Part shown: piece by piece, positions 50,901-60,898 of the stretch | How the letters are laid out: each line of letters begins with the position of its first letter | How positions within the stretch are numbered: the first letter of the stretch is position 1 | DNA from: Arenicola marina | Taxonomy: Eukaryota > Annelida > Polychaeta > Arenicolidae | Direction: 5' to 3' | Length of the DNA: 64,000 nt | Assembly (NCBI GenBank): GCA_964019135.1 | Contig: OZ025248.1 | Location: 74,716,119 to 74,780,118 of the forward strand | Made by a program: the position numbers and the translations under genes | Notes under the pieces: generated by a model | Seen by the model: the letters and a program-made list of their open reading frames with translations, nothing else | What the model was told of the DNA's origin: nothing | Databases searched by the model: none

Positions 50901-52229
50901 ATACATGGCATCCATTAGAAGGCGGCCCTTTGTTATACATGGCATCCATTAGAAGGCGGTCCTGTGTTATACATGGCATCCATTAGAAGGCGGCCCTGTG
51001 TTATACATGGCATCCATTAGAAGGCGGTCCTATGTTATACATGGCATCCATTAGAAGAAGGTCCTGTGTTATACATGGCATCCATTAGAAGAAGGTCCTA
51101 TGTTATACATGGCATCCATTAGAAGGCGGTCCTATGTTATACATGGCATCCATTAGAAGAAGGTCCTGTGTTATACATGGCATCCAGTAGAAGGCGGCCC
51201 TGTGTTATACATGGCATCCATTCGAAGGCGGTCCTGTGTTATACATGGCATCCATTAGAAGGCGGTCCTGTGTTATACATGGCATCCATTAGAAGGCGGT
51301 CCTATGTTATACATGGCATCCATTAGAAGAAGGTCCTGTGTTATACATGGCATCCATTAGAAGGCGGTCCTGTGTTATACATGGCATCCATTCGAAGGCG
51401 GTCCTGTGTTATACATGGCATCTATTAGAAGGCGGTCCTATGTTATACATGGCATCCATTAGAAGGCGGTCCTATGTTATACATGGCATCCATTCGAAGG
51501 CGGTCCTGTGTTATACATGGCATCCATTAGAAGAAGGTCCTGTGTTATACATGGCATCAATTAGAAGAAGGTCCTATGTTATACATGGCATCCATTAGAA
51601 GAAGGTCCTGTGTTATACATGGCATCCATTAGAAGAAGGTCCTGTGTTATACATGGCATCCATTAGAAGGCCGCCCTGTGTTATACATGGCCTCCATTAG
51701 AAGAAGGTCCTGTGTTATACATGGCATCCATTAGAAGAAGGTCCTGTGTTATACATGGTATCCATTAGAAGGCGGTCCTATGTTATACATGGCATCCATT
51801 AGAAGGCGGCCCTGTGTTATACATGGCATCCATTAGAAGAAGGTCCTGTGTTATACATGGCATCCATTAGAAGGCGGTCCTGTGTTATACATGGCATCCA
51901 TTAGAAGAAGGTCCTGTGTTATACATGGCATCCATTAGAAGAAGGTCCTGTGTTATACATGGCATCCATTAGAAGAAGGTCCTATGTTATACATGGCATC
52001 CATTAGAAGAAGGTCCTGTGTTATACATGGCATCCATTAGAAGGCGGTCCTATGTTATACATGGCATCCATTAGAAGGCGGCCCTGTGTTATACATGGCA
52101 TCCATTAGAAGAAGGTCCTGTGTTATACATGGCATCCATTAGAAGGCGGTCCTATGTTATACATGGCATCCATTAGAAGGCGGCCCTGTGTTATACATGG
52201 CATCCATTCGAAGGCGGTCGTGTGTTATA
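38998..52229. repeat. 34-bp megasatellite (about 385 units)
   Basis: Head-to-tail 34-bp units with consensus ATGGCATCCATTAGAAGGCG then GTCCTGTGTTATAC, spanning 13.2 kb with one 134-bp interruption. Two main subtypes alternate (AGAAGGCGG and AGAAGAAGG), with third-position variants GGCCC, GGTCC and CTATG. A rare GGCTTCC variant sits at 42475, 43427, 44107, 45059, 47507 and 50397. The spacings (952, 680, 952, 2448 and 2890) are all exact multiples of 34, so higher-order blocks were copied without indels. A CCATTCCAAGG..CCACTAG cassette likewise recurs. Short frames reading MLYMASIRRR are repeat by-products. Confidence 0.97.
40251..40384. other. Unique 134-bp insert with hairpin in the 34-bp array
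   Basis: The only non-repeat sequence inside the megasatellite. It contains a hairpin at 40273-40314: GTACCG and GGAG pair with CTCC and GGTAC around repeated CGATCG words. There are no ends typical of a transposon. It may be a remnant of the sequence in which the array first grew, or a small insertion. Confidence 0.7.
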
Positions 52230-53579
52230 GGCAAAGCTTTGATCTGTGCACATCTTAATGTCATGGAAAGTCAGTTAATTATCAGAAAATTTCAAGGCGG
52301 AGAAATCGGGTCACAAAGAAAATATATTTGGAATAAAAAGATGTTTGGGGCAAACAGATACACTTACACTCCCCCCCCCCCCCCCCACAGGGTCGTCAAT
52401 TCATTGTCTCAATTGTGTGTAGAATTTAAATAATATAAATAAATTCCCAAAAGTGGTACTGTCTATCGGAAATTTACAACTTGCCCGAGTTCTATTCTGC
52501 AATGCGTGAATCCTTACGCCCTTGTTTTGTGTCGTTCGGTGCAAACAGCTCCCCTTGGACCTTTTTTCTCAGAATATTCCTGGTACCATCTACGCACCGA
52601 TGTACAGCGCCTCCATATTCTGTTTACAACCATATATAAAAGCTCCCCTTTATCTCCATGTCACGGCCATTGCGCTGTTGTAGACTTGGCCAGAGTCTAC
52701 AACACCAGACCTGTAGAGTGGTTTAAGTGTTTGTATGTTTACTCAGTGGTACTTCTCCAAACTGCCTCAGCCAGGTTGAAACACACCCATAGCATACACC
52801 CACGTGGGTTCCCCAACAGCACCGGTCACTGTTCTTCCACTTCTGTCCGTACAGTCCGATCGTCGTAGAAGCATAACCCCAGATCGTCCTTGACTATGAG
52901 GAGTCCTTTCCCAGCGAAACACTTGAGTTTCTCGGAAACATCCCCTCCCCCCCCCCCTCCTCATGCCATGCCATCACGCGGCGGCCTTCTCCAACCCCCC
53001 CCCCCCCCACCTCCCCTAGCTACCGGCGCACAACCAGGGTTAGTGTAGCCACAGGAGTTAATCGGTCATCAGCGGGAAATATGTCCTTGAGTCCGACTCA
53101 CGGAGAAGGTCAAAATCCTAGGCGATCCTGAAGAGGTTCTGGTAACTGGGGCGTTGTGTCTTCTGGAAACAGCTGAGGGAAGTAGTTTACCGGGCGATGT
53201 AAACAACCGCCATCTTGAAGAAATCTGCGCTGGTGTCTGCTATTATTTAGGTGTGTCAGTGTCTGAATACTTCTTCTCGTTTTGTATCAATCTATGGAGG
53301 ACAAAATATGAGGACAAAGTATTCAAAAACATGTCATGTTTCTAACGCTTAATAATTAGTATGATACGATATAAAGATACGATTAAATCCGACTTATTTA
53401 ACTAGATTCCCTTAATGAGTTTGGCATCTAGTAGGGTCTACTAATTATTAATTAATATATTATTTTGTATATTGATCAATATATATATACAATATAATGC
53501 TATAAGCATAGATGCAGTGTTATTGCGTGTGTCTTATCAACCGGAGCAGGGTAGATATAGCTAGGCTTATCATTGGACT
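52230..53579. other. Intergenic unique sequence with an isolated TATA box
   Basis: Holds C homopolymers near 52371, 52945 and 52997, a strong TATA motif at 52633 and a YY1-type site on the minus strand near 53205-53218 (CCGCCATCTTGAAG). No coding region is recognised in it. Confidence 0.5.
52633..52642 (+). promoter_or_regulatory. TATA-box match
   Basis: TATATAAAAG matches the metazoan TATA consensus closely. A start site would fall near 52665. No open frame of note follows, so it may be a non-coding promoter or chance. Confidence 0.25.
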
Positions 53580-54120
53580 GACTAGAGCAAAAGTTCCTCT
53601 AAAAAAAGGTCTGCAAGTCGTTTCCCATCACCATCTACATTTGGAGCACGTCGTGTGTTTTTCTTTGTGTTGGCCGGACTTCCGTTGCTGGTGGTACCGC
53701 TGATGGTTCCATTACGGGAGCCCGCCCGGCACCTCCGCTGTGTGGCGGGCCGCGGAACGGGTGGCAGCCAGGGCAGCCGGGGATCCACAGGTTACAACAG
53801 GTTTGGTCGTTAATCATCTGCGGCAGCAGGCAAGATGGCAGCCCGTCGCTACGGGACCCATCCACGTCTAAAACGCGCGCGCCTTCGAGACCTTCCTTGT
53901 CAGACTACATTTCCATACTCCGGCAGAGTATTCTCCGCACCGACACGAGCTCGCCTTGGGGAATTTGCTTCCTCCTCCATGTCACGTGCAGATACTGTAG
54001 CCCGGCGTTACGTTGCTTCCCATATCGTAAGCAGGCGCAGAGAGTCTAACGTCACTGTTCAGTCGCCATTGTATGGGAAGGTCACGCCCTTGGCGCACCC
54101 ACTGTTTCAATTTGCTTGAC
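53580..54120. promoter_or_regulatory. CpG-rich block with YY1-type site, possible promoter
   Basis: Local rise in CpG and in words such as GCGCGCGCC and CCCGGCGTTACG, against AT-rich flanks. CAAGATGGCAGCC at 53831-53843 is a close match to the YY1 consensus, which in many animal genes overlaps the transcription or translation start. Either strand could be transcribed. Confidence 0.35.
53835..54119 (+). CDS. Unassigned 94-codon ORF starting inside a YY1-type site
   Basis: The ATG at 53835 has A at -3 and G at +4, a good Kozak context. The peptide begins MAARRYGTHPRLKRARLRDL and is arginine-rich and basic throughout. No domain is recognised. In many genes a YY1 motif supplies the start codon, which favours this start. 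The CpG-rich background alone would also keep the frame open and arginine-rich. Confidence 0.17.
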   Translation: MAARRYGTHPRLKRARLRDLPCQTTFPYSGRVFSAPTRARLGEFASSSMSRADTVARRYVASHIVSRRRESNVTVQSPLYGKVTPLAHPLFQFA

Positions 54121-54435
54121 GCTTCAGGGTCATTTTGCATTTTTAGTCGCTGTTTTCGCTGCTCTTGAAAAACATTATTGCACTAAAAATAGAAATGATA
54201 TAGGCTGGTGGTGCAATAAAGAGTTATTGCCTTTTGATGAGATAATGGTAACATAGCTGTCGCGGCTGTCCGACCCCATGTGCTTTTTGAGGCTTGGTGT
54301 AGACTTAATGTTCAATTATTGTTGAACATTCGAAATTTTCATAATTCGGCGCAAATCGTGAAATATCACCGATTCAGTGTCACCGCGTATTTACTGCCTT
54401 ACCTGTTGGTGGATGTGGTTTAAGCCGGACGCTTT

Positions 54436-54786
54436 GACATTACTAGGCTAGGTCATGGACATTAGTAGGCTAGGTCATGGACATTAGTAGGCTAGGTCAT
54501 GGACATTAGTAGGCTAGGTCATGGACATTAGTAGGCTAGGTCATGGAAATTAGTAGGCTAGGTCATGGACATTAGTAGGCTAGGTCATGGACATTAGTAG
54601 GCTAGGTCACGGACATTAGTAGGCTAGGTCATTGACATTAGTAGACTAGGTCATTGACATTAGTAGGCTAGGTCATTGACATTAGTAGGCTAGGTCATTG
54701 ACATTAGTAGGCTAGGTCATTGACATTAGTAGGCTAGGTCATTGACATTAGTAGACTAGGTCATGGACATTAGTAGGCTAGGTTAT
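54436..54786. repeat. 22-bp tandem repeat, 16 units
   Basis: Unit GACATTAGTAGGCTAGGTCA plus TG. The first half mostly reads GGTCATGGACATT, the second half GGTCATTGACATT, so two blocks expanded separately. Confidence 0.95.
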
Positions 54787-54828
54787 GTAGTCGCTGAACA
54801 CCACCGGGTTTGTAATAATGGCTTTATT

Positions 54829-54886
54829 GCTGTAAAATACAGATGACAATAACAGCTCCGGTCTGGAGGCTGGCTGTGAAGGGTAT
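54829..54886. repeat. 58-bp direct repeat, left copy
   Basis: GCTGTAAAATACAGATGACA through GGCTGGCTGTGAAGGGTAT, identical to 55381-55438 (offset 552 bp). The flanks of the two copies do not match. Confidence 0.9.
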
Positions 54887-55380
54887 CTCTATTGACGTCC
54901 GCTTCATCACATCGTCACAATAACGGCTGTATGAAAATATTGGAATGTTATTCACAATTCATATACATAAGGACGATGTCAATGACCCCACATAAATATA
55001 TTAGTGGGAGTAGAGAATTCCTAAACTATATTCAGACATTAAACGCTAAATCTAACATCATATAAATGATGTCAGTAAATTAAACACATCAATCTAGCAC
55101 TGATATCAATCCATCATATCAATCCATCATATCAATCCATCATATCAATCCATCATATCAATCCATCATATCAATCCATCATATCAATCAAACACATCAT
55201 TCAAACACATCAATCAAACACATCATTCAAACACATCAATCAAACACATCTTACATATTACCTCAGTACAAGTATCGTGAAATGTTATTCATTCATACAC
55301 ATTATCTGACCGAGCGATAAAATACTGACGAGATCCATCAAGTTAAATTCCCCTTAAATCCCACTTCCTACTTCCACTTG
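54887..55380. other. Spacer between the 58-bp direct repeats
   Basis: AT-rich sequence with the 13-bp arrays at 55105-55255. No gene is seen. Confidence 0.5.
55105..55255. repeat. 13-bp tandem arrays
   Basis: About seven units of ATCAATCCATCAT pass directly into about five units of CAATCAAACACAT/CATTCAAACACAT. The two unit types keep the same 13-bp phase, so the second is likely a drifted form of the first. Confidence 0.9.
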
Positions 55381-55438
55381 GCTGTAAAATACAGATGACA
55401 ATAACAGCTCCGGTCTGGAGGCTGGCTGTGAAGGGTAT
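55381..55438. repeat. 58-bp direct repeat, right copy
   Basis: Exact copy of 54829-54886. Too short and isolated to call a terminal repeat of an element. Confidence 0.9.
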
Positions 55439-55632
55439 GTCTTGACCACCCAAGAGCAGCGCTTTATATTACCCATGAAGAAATGGGATGGACATACTCG
55501 GCACAGGAGTGGCACAGGAGTGGAACATTGGACCAATGAGAAATAAGTACAGCGGAATAAAGGGGGGTGGGGATAGAAAGAGATATCGACGAGAGATACG
55601 AGAATGATCAAGAAAGGGAAGGGGTCCGCTAT

Positions 55633-55749
55633 GTATAAGTTAATGTCCGAGGAACACGACATTACCGGATAATAATGGAGTCCGAGGGCGAAGCCCGAGG
55701 ACCCATTGTTATCCAGTAATGTCGTTTTCTGAGGTCATTAACTTATGTA
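55633..55749. mobile_element. Foldback (hairpin) element
   Basis: TATAAGTTAATGTCCGAGG..CGACATTACCGGATAATAATGG on the left pairs with CCATTGTTATCCAGTAATGTCG..GAGGTCATTAACTTATGTA on the right, around a GGGCGAAGCCC tip. The whole ~117 bp can fold into one imperfect hairpin, as in small foldback MITEs. Confidence 0.75.
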
Positions 55750-57310
55750 AAATCCACGTCCTTATGACTCAAACACACTACATTACAGTAAAATAATGTC
55801 GTGAGAGAACAATAGAGTGACGTCACCAGTGGATTTTACAGTGAAATCGATCACCACGTGTCGGAACTGACTGCAGCAAGAAATATACACGAAACTCACA
55901 AAATCTGGACCGGCGAAAAGCGGCCCGCAAAGAACTCGACCGTAAAGCTCACACATCACCCACACAGGCATTTTCACGCCTTCTACAGTTATATCGCGGG
56001 CGACAATGGAAAGATGCAAGGTGGAGGGGAGCCATGTGACACTTACTCTTTGCGAAGACACCCGATCATGAGCTCGAACTACGCACCGGCCTCTTGGGTT
56101 GGCCCAACCGAGCACACTCGGCAATAGCTGAACACCCAATTAGCCCACTAGGCCACGGGGTGATTTTCTTATGTACTGCAGACGGATATTCCTGCATACC
56201 CGGTTATTGCCTGGCGAGTGTACATCCTGGTGTAGTGATTCAAGACGTCTACCATTATTCAGAATAATAGAGAGAAAAACAAGAATATAACTAGCGGGTA
56301 TTAAATTGTTATGCGCAATCCAATAAACTAAGAACGCCTATGTATACGTGATTGGGATTTTTTTTAATGATAATTAAAGGTGTGTTTGTGTGCTATATAC
56401 AGCGTATATATTAAATGTATTCGGATCTAACAACGCGAGAAGTAAGTATCTAAGCAAGTATATGAACATTTCAAGGAAGAAGACTTTAACATTGCCTGGA
56501 TGCTTCTAGCATACGAGCTGCCCTGAGCCATGCGTCATGCCCTGCTTGCTGCCACTGCTGCCCGGCCTATCATCGTAAGCAATATACTATGGCAGCGTCA
56601 TGTCACAGCGCAGATGAAGAAGCGCCTCTACGTCATCATGCGTTACTCCAAGTTATAAGAGAAAGGCCGTTGTATGTATTACATCCTGGGAGGGGGGATG
56701 GAGGAATGCGTATGTCTGGCCGTGTGTATACGAGGCATGACAGGTGCGCATTCCTTATGCCGTCCATCTTCCCTTCAAGGCTCATCTCCATCGCAGCCTC
56801 AGATGCACCCGCAACCTTACCTCATGCAGCTCCCCCCCCCCTCCCCCCCATCAACTTGACCCCGCAGTGGCCTACTCCCTCCCCCCCACTCCATCAACTT
56901 CACCCCTCTGCAGCCCACTCCCCACCCACCCCCTCCTATACACCAATACACTAATAATCCGTCCCGGCCCGGACTATTGGCTTTGGCAATTGGTAAACGG
57001 CCGATCGTCAGAGATGACATTTGGCGAGACATTCCTTGTTACCATGTGGCGGGACACAGATCACTGGTGAATGTTGGTGTTGTTGCTCCGCCATGTGGTG
57101 GTCGTCGCCGTGTTACTCATACAGGTAAACACCGGCCATTGTTGATACCGTCTGAAAGTAAGTTTGCAATGTGCAAACCGTTAAAAATTGTTGATTGAAA
57201 GAGTTCTCAATGCGATAACCACAGGCTGACGATTCAAAACTTTCGCACATGCGATATCCGCAAATCTGGTAATGAAATGAGATGGATTGGCGTTTTAGGC
57301 CAATCTTAGG
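55750..57310. other. Intergenic sequence with SINE and regulatory-type words
   Basis: Contains TGACGTCA (CRE-type, 55818-55825), CACGTG (55855-55860), a SINE head on the minus strand (56040-56162), C-rich tracts at 56826-56900 and a donor-like ACAG|GTAAAC near 57128. Open frames here either overlap the SINE or lack an ATG, and I do not call them. Confidence 0.45.
56040..56162 (-). mobile_element. tRNA-like SINE head on the minus strand
   Basis: Read on the minus strand from 56162: CACCCCGTGGCCTAGTGGGC, an A-box-like start. A B-box-like AGTTCGAGCTC lies at 56080-56070, about 70 bases on, and the sequence between folds like a long variable arm. It shares its first 15 bases with the plus-strand copy at 2360. 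Confidence 0.55.
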
Positions 57311-57436
57311 CCAGTGGCCTCCTGAGACAATGAAATGGAATGTTAGACAGTCCTCAGATTATACTTCTGCCAGGGGCCTCCTGAGATAATGAAATGGAAT
57401 GTTAGACAGTCGGCAGATTATACTTCTCCCAGAGGC
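57311..57436. repeat. 59-bp repeat, two isolated units
   Basis: Two copies of the unit that forms the array at 57754 (GGCCTCCTGAGACAATGAAA, then GGAATGTTAGACAGTC, CAGATTATACTT). They are separated from it by about 320 bp of unrelated sequence. Confidence 0.9.
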
Positions 57437-57753
57437 ACAGGCACAGTAAATCAGTGGAGGGGGGAGGCCGGTGGGGGGAGGGGGGCCACAACGTATACTA
57501 AACACACAAGGTGTCCAACTCCCGCTGGAACTGAGCGACAGGCACCCCCTTTAACCCCCGATATCGCACATTTACTGCGCTTGACGGGCCCCATAAATGC
57601 CTAAGTCCGATTTGTAAGTAATTTATTTATTTCATCAATAAGTAAACGAGACCTGTACTGCCGTGTAGTCGCGACAAATAAAGAATTATGCAACGACAAC
57701 AACCAACTCCAGAACAGATTGAGCAAAAATGGCTGACATCGCGAGAATTCGCC
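57437..57753. other. Spacer splitting the 59-bp array
   Basis: Unrelated sequence with a G-rich tract near 57460-57486. No gene or clear transposon ends are seen. Confidence 0.5.
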
Positions 57754-58344
57754 TGATTATAGTTGGCCCAGGGGCCTCCTGAGACAATGAAATGGAATGC
57801 TAGACAGTCCTCAGATTATACTTGGCCCAGGGGCCTCCTGAGCCAATGAAATTGAATGCTAGACTGTCCTCAGATTATACGTGGCCCAGGGGCCTTCTGA
57901 GACAATTAAATGGAATGTTAGACAGTTCTCAGATTATACTTGGTCCAGGGGCCTTCTGAGACAATTAAATGGAATGTTAGACAGTTCTCAGATTATACTT
58001 GGCCCAGGGGCCTTCTGAGACAATTAAATGGAATGTTAGACAGTCCTCAGATTATACTTGGCCCAGGGGCCTCCTGAGACAATGAAATGGAATGCTAGAC
58101 AGCCCTCAGATTATACTTGGCCCAGGGGCCTCCTGAGACAATGAAATGGAATGCTAGACTGTCCTCAGATTATACTTGGCCCAGGGGCCTCCTGAGACAA
58201 TGAAATGGAATGCTAGACTGTCCTCAGATTATACTTGGCCCAGGGGCCTCCTGAGACAATGAAATGGAATGCTAGACTGTCCTCAGATTATACTTGGCCC
58301 AGGGGCCTCCTGAGATAATGAAATGGAATGTTAGACAGTCCTCC
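57754..58344. repeat. 59-bp tandem repeat, 10 units
   Basis: Unit CCTCCTGAGACAATGAAATG, GAATGCTAGACTGTCC, TCAGATTATACTTGGCCCAG, GGG. Inner units vary at CTCC/TTCT, ATGAAAT/ATTAAAT and GACTG/GACAG. The variants occur in runs. Confidence 0.95.
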
Positions 58345-58345
58345 T

Positions 58346-58428
58346 GGGCTTGATGCGATAGCTTCATGTGATAGCTTGATGTAATAACTTGATGCGATAG
58401 CTTGATGTGATAGCTTGATGTAATATCA
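58346..58428. repeat. 13-bp repeat in 39-bp triplets
   Basis: Six 13-bp units: GATAGCTTCATGT, GATAGCTTGATGT, AATAACTTGATGC, GATAGCTTGATGT, GATAGCTTGATGT, AATATC... The third and sixth share the AAT start, giving a 39-bp higher-order unit. Confidence 0.85.
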
Positions 58429-58582
58429 CTCAAGCTACGGGAGATCCACTGATGGAATTATAACCGAACCATGATGATATATGATTTGAGCTCAGGATGC
58501 GGTTATTTCCACATAACGTTCGCCAGCGCGGAGCCAGAACTCGGACATTACGCACATGGTGTCACGATCCACGTCGCACCAA

Positions 58583-59696
58583 AACAGGGGATCCACAAAG
58601 CAATATAGGGGTGGGGGTGCAGTACAAAAAAGGGCGCAGAGGGGGTCCACAAAGCAATATGGCGGCGGGGGGCAGTACAAAAAAGGGGAGTAGAAGGGGC
58701 CAACAAAGCAATATGGCGGCGGGAGGCAGTATAAAAAAGGGGAGTAGAGGGGGTCGACAAAGCAATTTGGGTGTGGGGGTGCAGTACAAACCAGGGGAGC
58801 AGAGGGGGTCCACAAAGCAATATGGCGGCGGGGGGCAGTACAATAAAGGGGAGTAGAGGGGGTCTACAAAGCATATAGGGGTGGGGGGGCAGTACAATAA
58901 TAGGGGGGTACAGGGGGTCCAAATAGCATAATAGGGGTGGGGGCAGTACAATAAAGGGGACTACAGGGAGTCCACAAAGCAATATAGGGTTGGGGGGCAC
59001 TACAATAAAGGGGAGTAGAGGGGGTCCACAAACAATATGGCGGCGGGGGGCAGTACAAAAAAGGGGAGTAGAGGGGGTCCACAAAGCAAAATGGCGGCGG
59101 GGGGCAGTACAATAAAGGGTAGTAGAGGGATCCACAAAGCAATATGGCGGCGGGAGGCAGTACAAAAAAGGGGAGTAGAGGGGATCAACAAAGCAATATG
59201 GCGGCGTGGGGCAGTACAAAAAAGGGGAGTAGAGGGGGTCCACAAAGCAATATAGGGGTGGGGGGGGGGCAGTACAATAATAGGGGGGTACAGTAGGTCC
59301 ACAAAGCATAATAGGGGTGGGGGGCAGTACAATAAAGGGGACTACAGGGGGTCCACAAAGCAATATAGGGGTGGGGGGCACTACAATAAAGGGGAGTAGA
59401 GGGGGTCCACAAAGCAATATGGCGGCGGGGGGCAGTACAAAAAAGGGGAGTAGAGGGGATCAACAAAGCAATATGGCGGCGGGGGGCAGTACAAAAAAGG
59501 GGAGTAGAGAGGGTCCACAAAGCAATATGGCGGCGGGGGGCACTACAATAAAGGGGAGTAGAGGGGGTCCACAAAGCAATATGGCGGCGGGGGGCAGTAC
59601 TATAAAGGGGATTAGAGGGGGTCCACAAAACAATATGGCTGCGGGTGGGGGGGGGGGGGGTGGCAGTATAAAAAGGGGAGTAGAGAGGGTCCACAT
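58583..59696. repeat. 54-bp tandem array with YY1-type core
   Basis: About 20 units built from GGGGGTCCACAAAG, CAATATGGCGGCGGGGGGCA, GTACAAAAAAGGGGAGTAGA. Two subtypes alternate. One carries AATATGGCGGC (ten copies, plus one AAAATGGCGGC near 59087); the other has AATATAGGGGTGGGG instead. The long proline-rich frames on the minus strand follow from the C-rich composition and are not genes. Confidence 0.93.
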
Positions 59697-60064
59697 CTTA
59701 GATGGCGTACAATTGCCATTGAAACAAATATCCTCGCCCCAGGAGCCCCTGCCCCCCCCCCTCCATTACATGTCGATTACTACTTTCCTTTCGGTCGCAC
59801 CCATCTGGGTTTTCCTTCGTGGATCTGGCCACCATGTGGCCGTTAATGTCAGTTAAACCTCACTCATTTGTATCCAGGGCATGCTGTACATTCGCGTTAC
59901 CGAGATGGTGTGCATATGGCTAGGGCCAGGTCTATTCTCGATAACCCCGATTCGCGACATGCGTACCAGCTGCAATGTCTAATGACCTTGAACCAGTGAA
60001 CGTTATCTGACGAAGGTGCGTAAGTCGGAACATAAGGTGCGCACGAAACCCGCCCGCGGCTTCC
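59697..60064. other. Intergenic spacer
   Basis: Unique sequence with one C homopolymer near 59752. No gene or RNA is recognised. Confidence 0.5.
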
Positions 60065-60415
60065 TGGGGGCCGGGGAGGGGGGTGCACTGTTATACGAAT
60101 TTCGTGGGGAGGGGGGGGATTCCGCGGATGCCCCTTGGTGCCTCAGGGAACGGACATTTGTGATGAAAAAGATACCCCCATAGAGCGAATATTTGAAAAC
60201 TTGCGACCGGGGTGTGGGGGGGGGGATGCTCGAAAAAGAGTTGTGCGTATAAATTACCCTTTTCGAGCGGATTTTGGCCGTTAAAATGCCCCGACCGAAC
60301 GGATTTTGGCGGTGAAAAATGGAGGGGGGGTTACCGCCCCCCCCCCGCCCCCCCGCCTACAGCAATGTATTAAGTACCCCACCCCCGTCTCCCGGGGTTA
60401 AGTCCTTAATTTCAA
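60065..60415. mobile_element. GC-rich dispersed repeat, copy 2
   Basis: Diverged relative of 38430-38815, with the same ordered blocks: GACATTTGTGATGAAAAAGA, CTTGCGACCGG, GAGCGGATTTTGG, GACCGAACGGATTTTGGCGG. It has G/C homopolymers and a CTCCCGGGG end. Confidence 0.65.
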
Positions 60416-60690
60416 CTTATTACAAATACGTTTACGAATAATTATAAGTTCCTGATTTTAACCAGCTTTTATCTGTTAGTTTCATGAGAACCTAGATTTC
60501 AACTCTTTTCTAACTGAAAGGTAAATTACATGTCCTCGGGCCAGGTGAAAACGAGTTGAAAAATAAATGTTCAGTTAGTTTTCCGCTGAGGAATTCACCT
60601 GAAAGCTAACTTTTCATTTTCGTAAGGGAGTATATCATTTTGAACTTACTTAGTTTATGCTCGACTAAAACCGTCTCCTCTTTGCCCTTT
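60416..60690. other. AT-rich spacer upstream of promoter
   Basis: No feature is recognised. It has a mild inverted tendency between CAACTC and GAGTTG words. Confidence 0.5.
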
Positions 60691-60691
60691 T

Positions 60692-60797
60692 GGTGGGCGT
60701 GGCTGGCGCTAGCCAATCAGAGGGCGAGACCAAAACCGGAAATAGCGAAACGGGCGATGTTTACCTAACTTCGCTCATATTCAACACACTATAAAAC
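60692..60797 (+). promoter_or_regulatory. RNA polymerase II promoter: GC/KLF box, CCAAT, ETS-like, TATA
   Basis: In order: GGTGGGCGTGGC (60692-60703, KLF/Sp-type), CCAAT in AGCCAATCAG (60713-60717), CCGGAAAT (60736-60743, ETS-like) and CTATAAAAC (60789-60797, TATA). Spacing is normal for an animal core promoter. A start near 60820 would leave a leader of about 80 bases to the ATG at 60899. This orderly set directly before a THAP-coding start makes it the best-supported promoter in the window. Confidence 0.6.
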
Positions 60798-60898
60798 CCC
60801 GCAGTTTATAGTCTAAGCACTCATATTAGACGGATACAATCTGTCGAATTTTCAGTTGCTAAATCGAAAGTGGTTCTCGGGCCTAATTTCTGGAAGAG

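Noticed and set aside
38998-52229. CRISPR-like or protein-coding repeat (MLYMASIRRR frames)
   Set aside because: No spacers, the 34-bp unit shifts frame at each step and stops are frequent.
52506-52868. 120-codon frame
   Set aside because: It starts at GTG, not ATG, with no recognisable domain and no splice support.
54829-55438. Long terminal repeats of a retroelement
   Set aside because: The 58-bp repeats are too short, the interior is non-coding and there is no primer-site or polypurine signal.
55783-56139. 118-codon minus-strand frame
   Set aside because: It has no ATG and overlaps the tRNA-like SINE.
58492-59696. Cysteine/proline-rich frames on the minus strand
   Set aside because: By-product of the C-rich strand of the 54-bp array.
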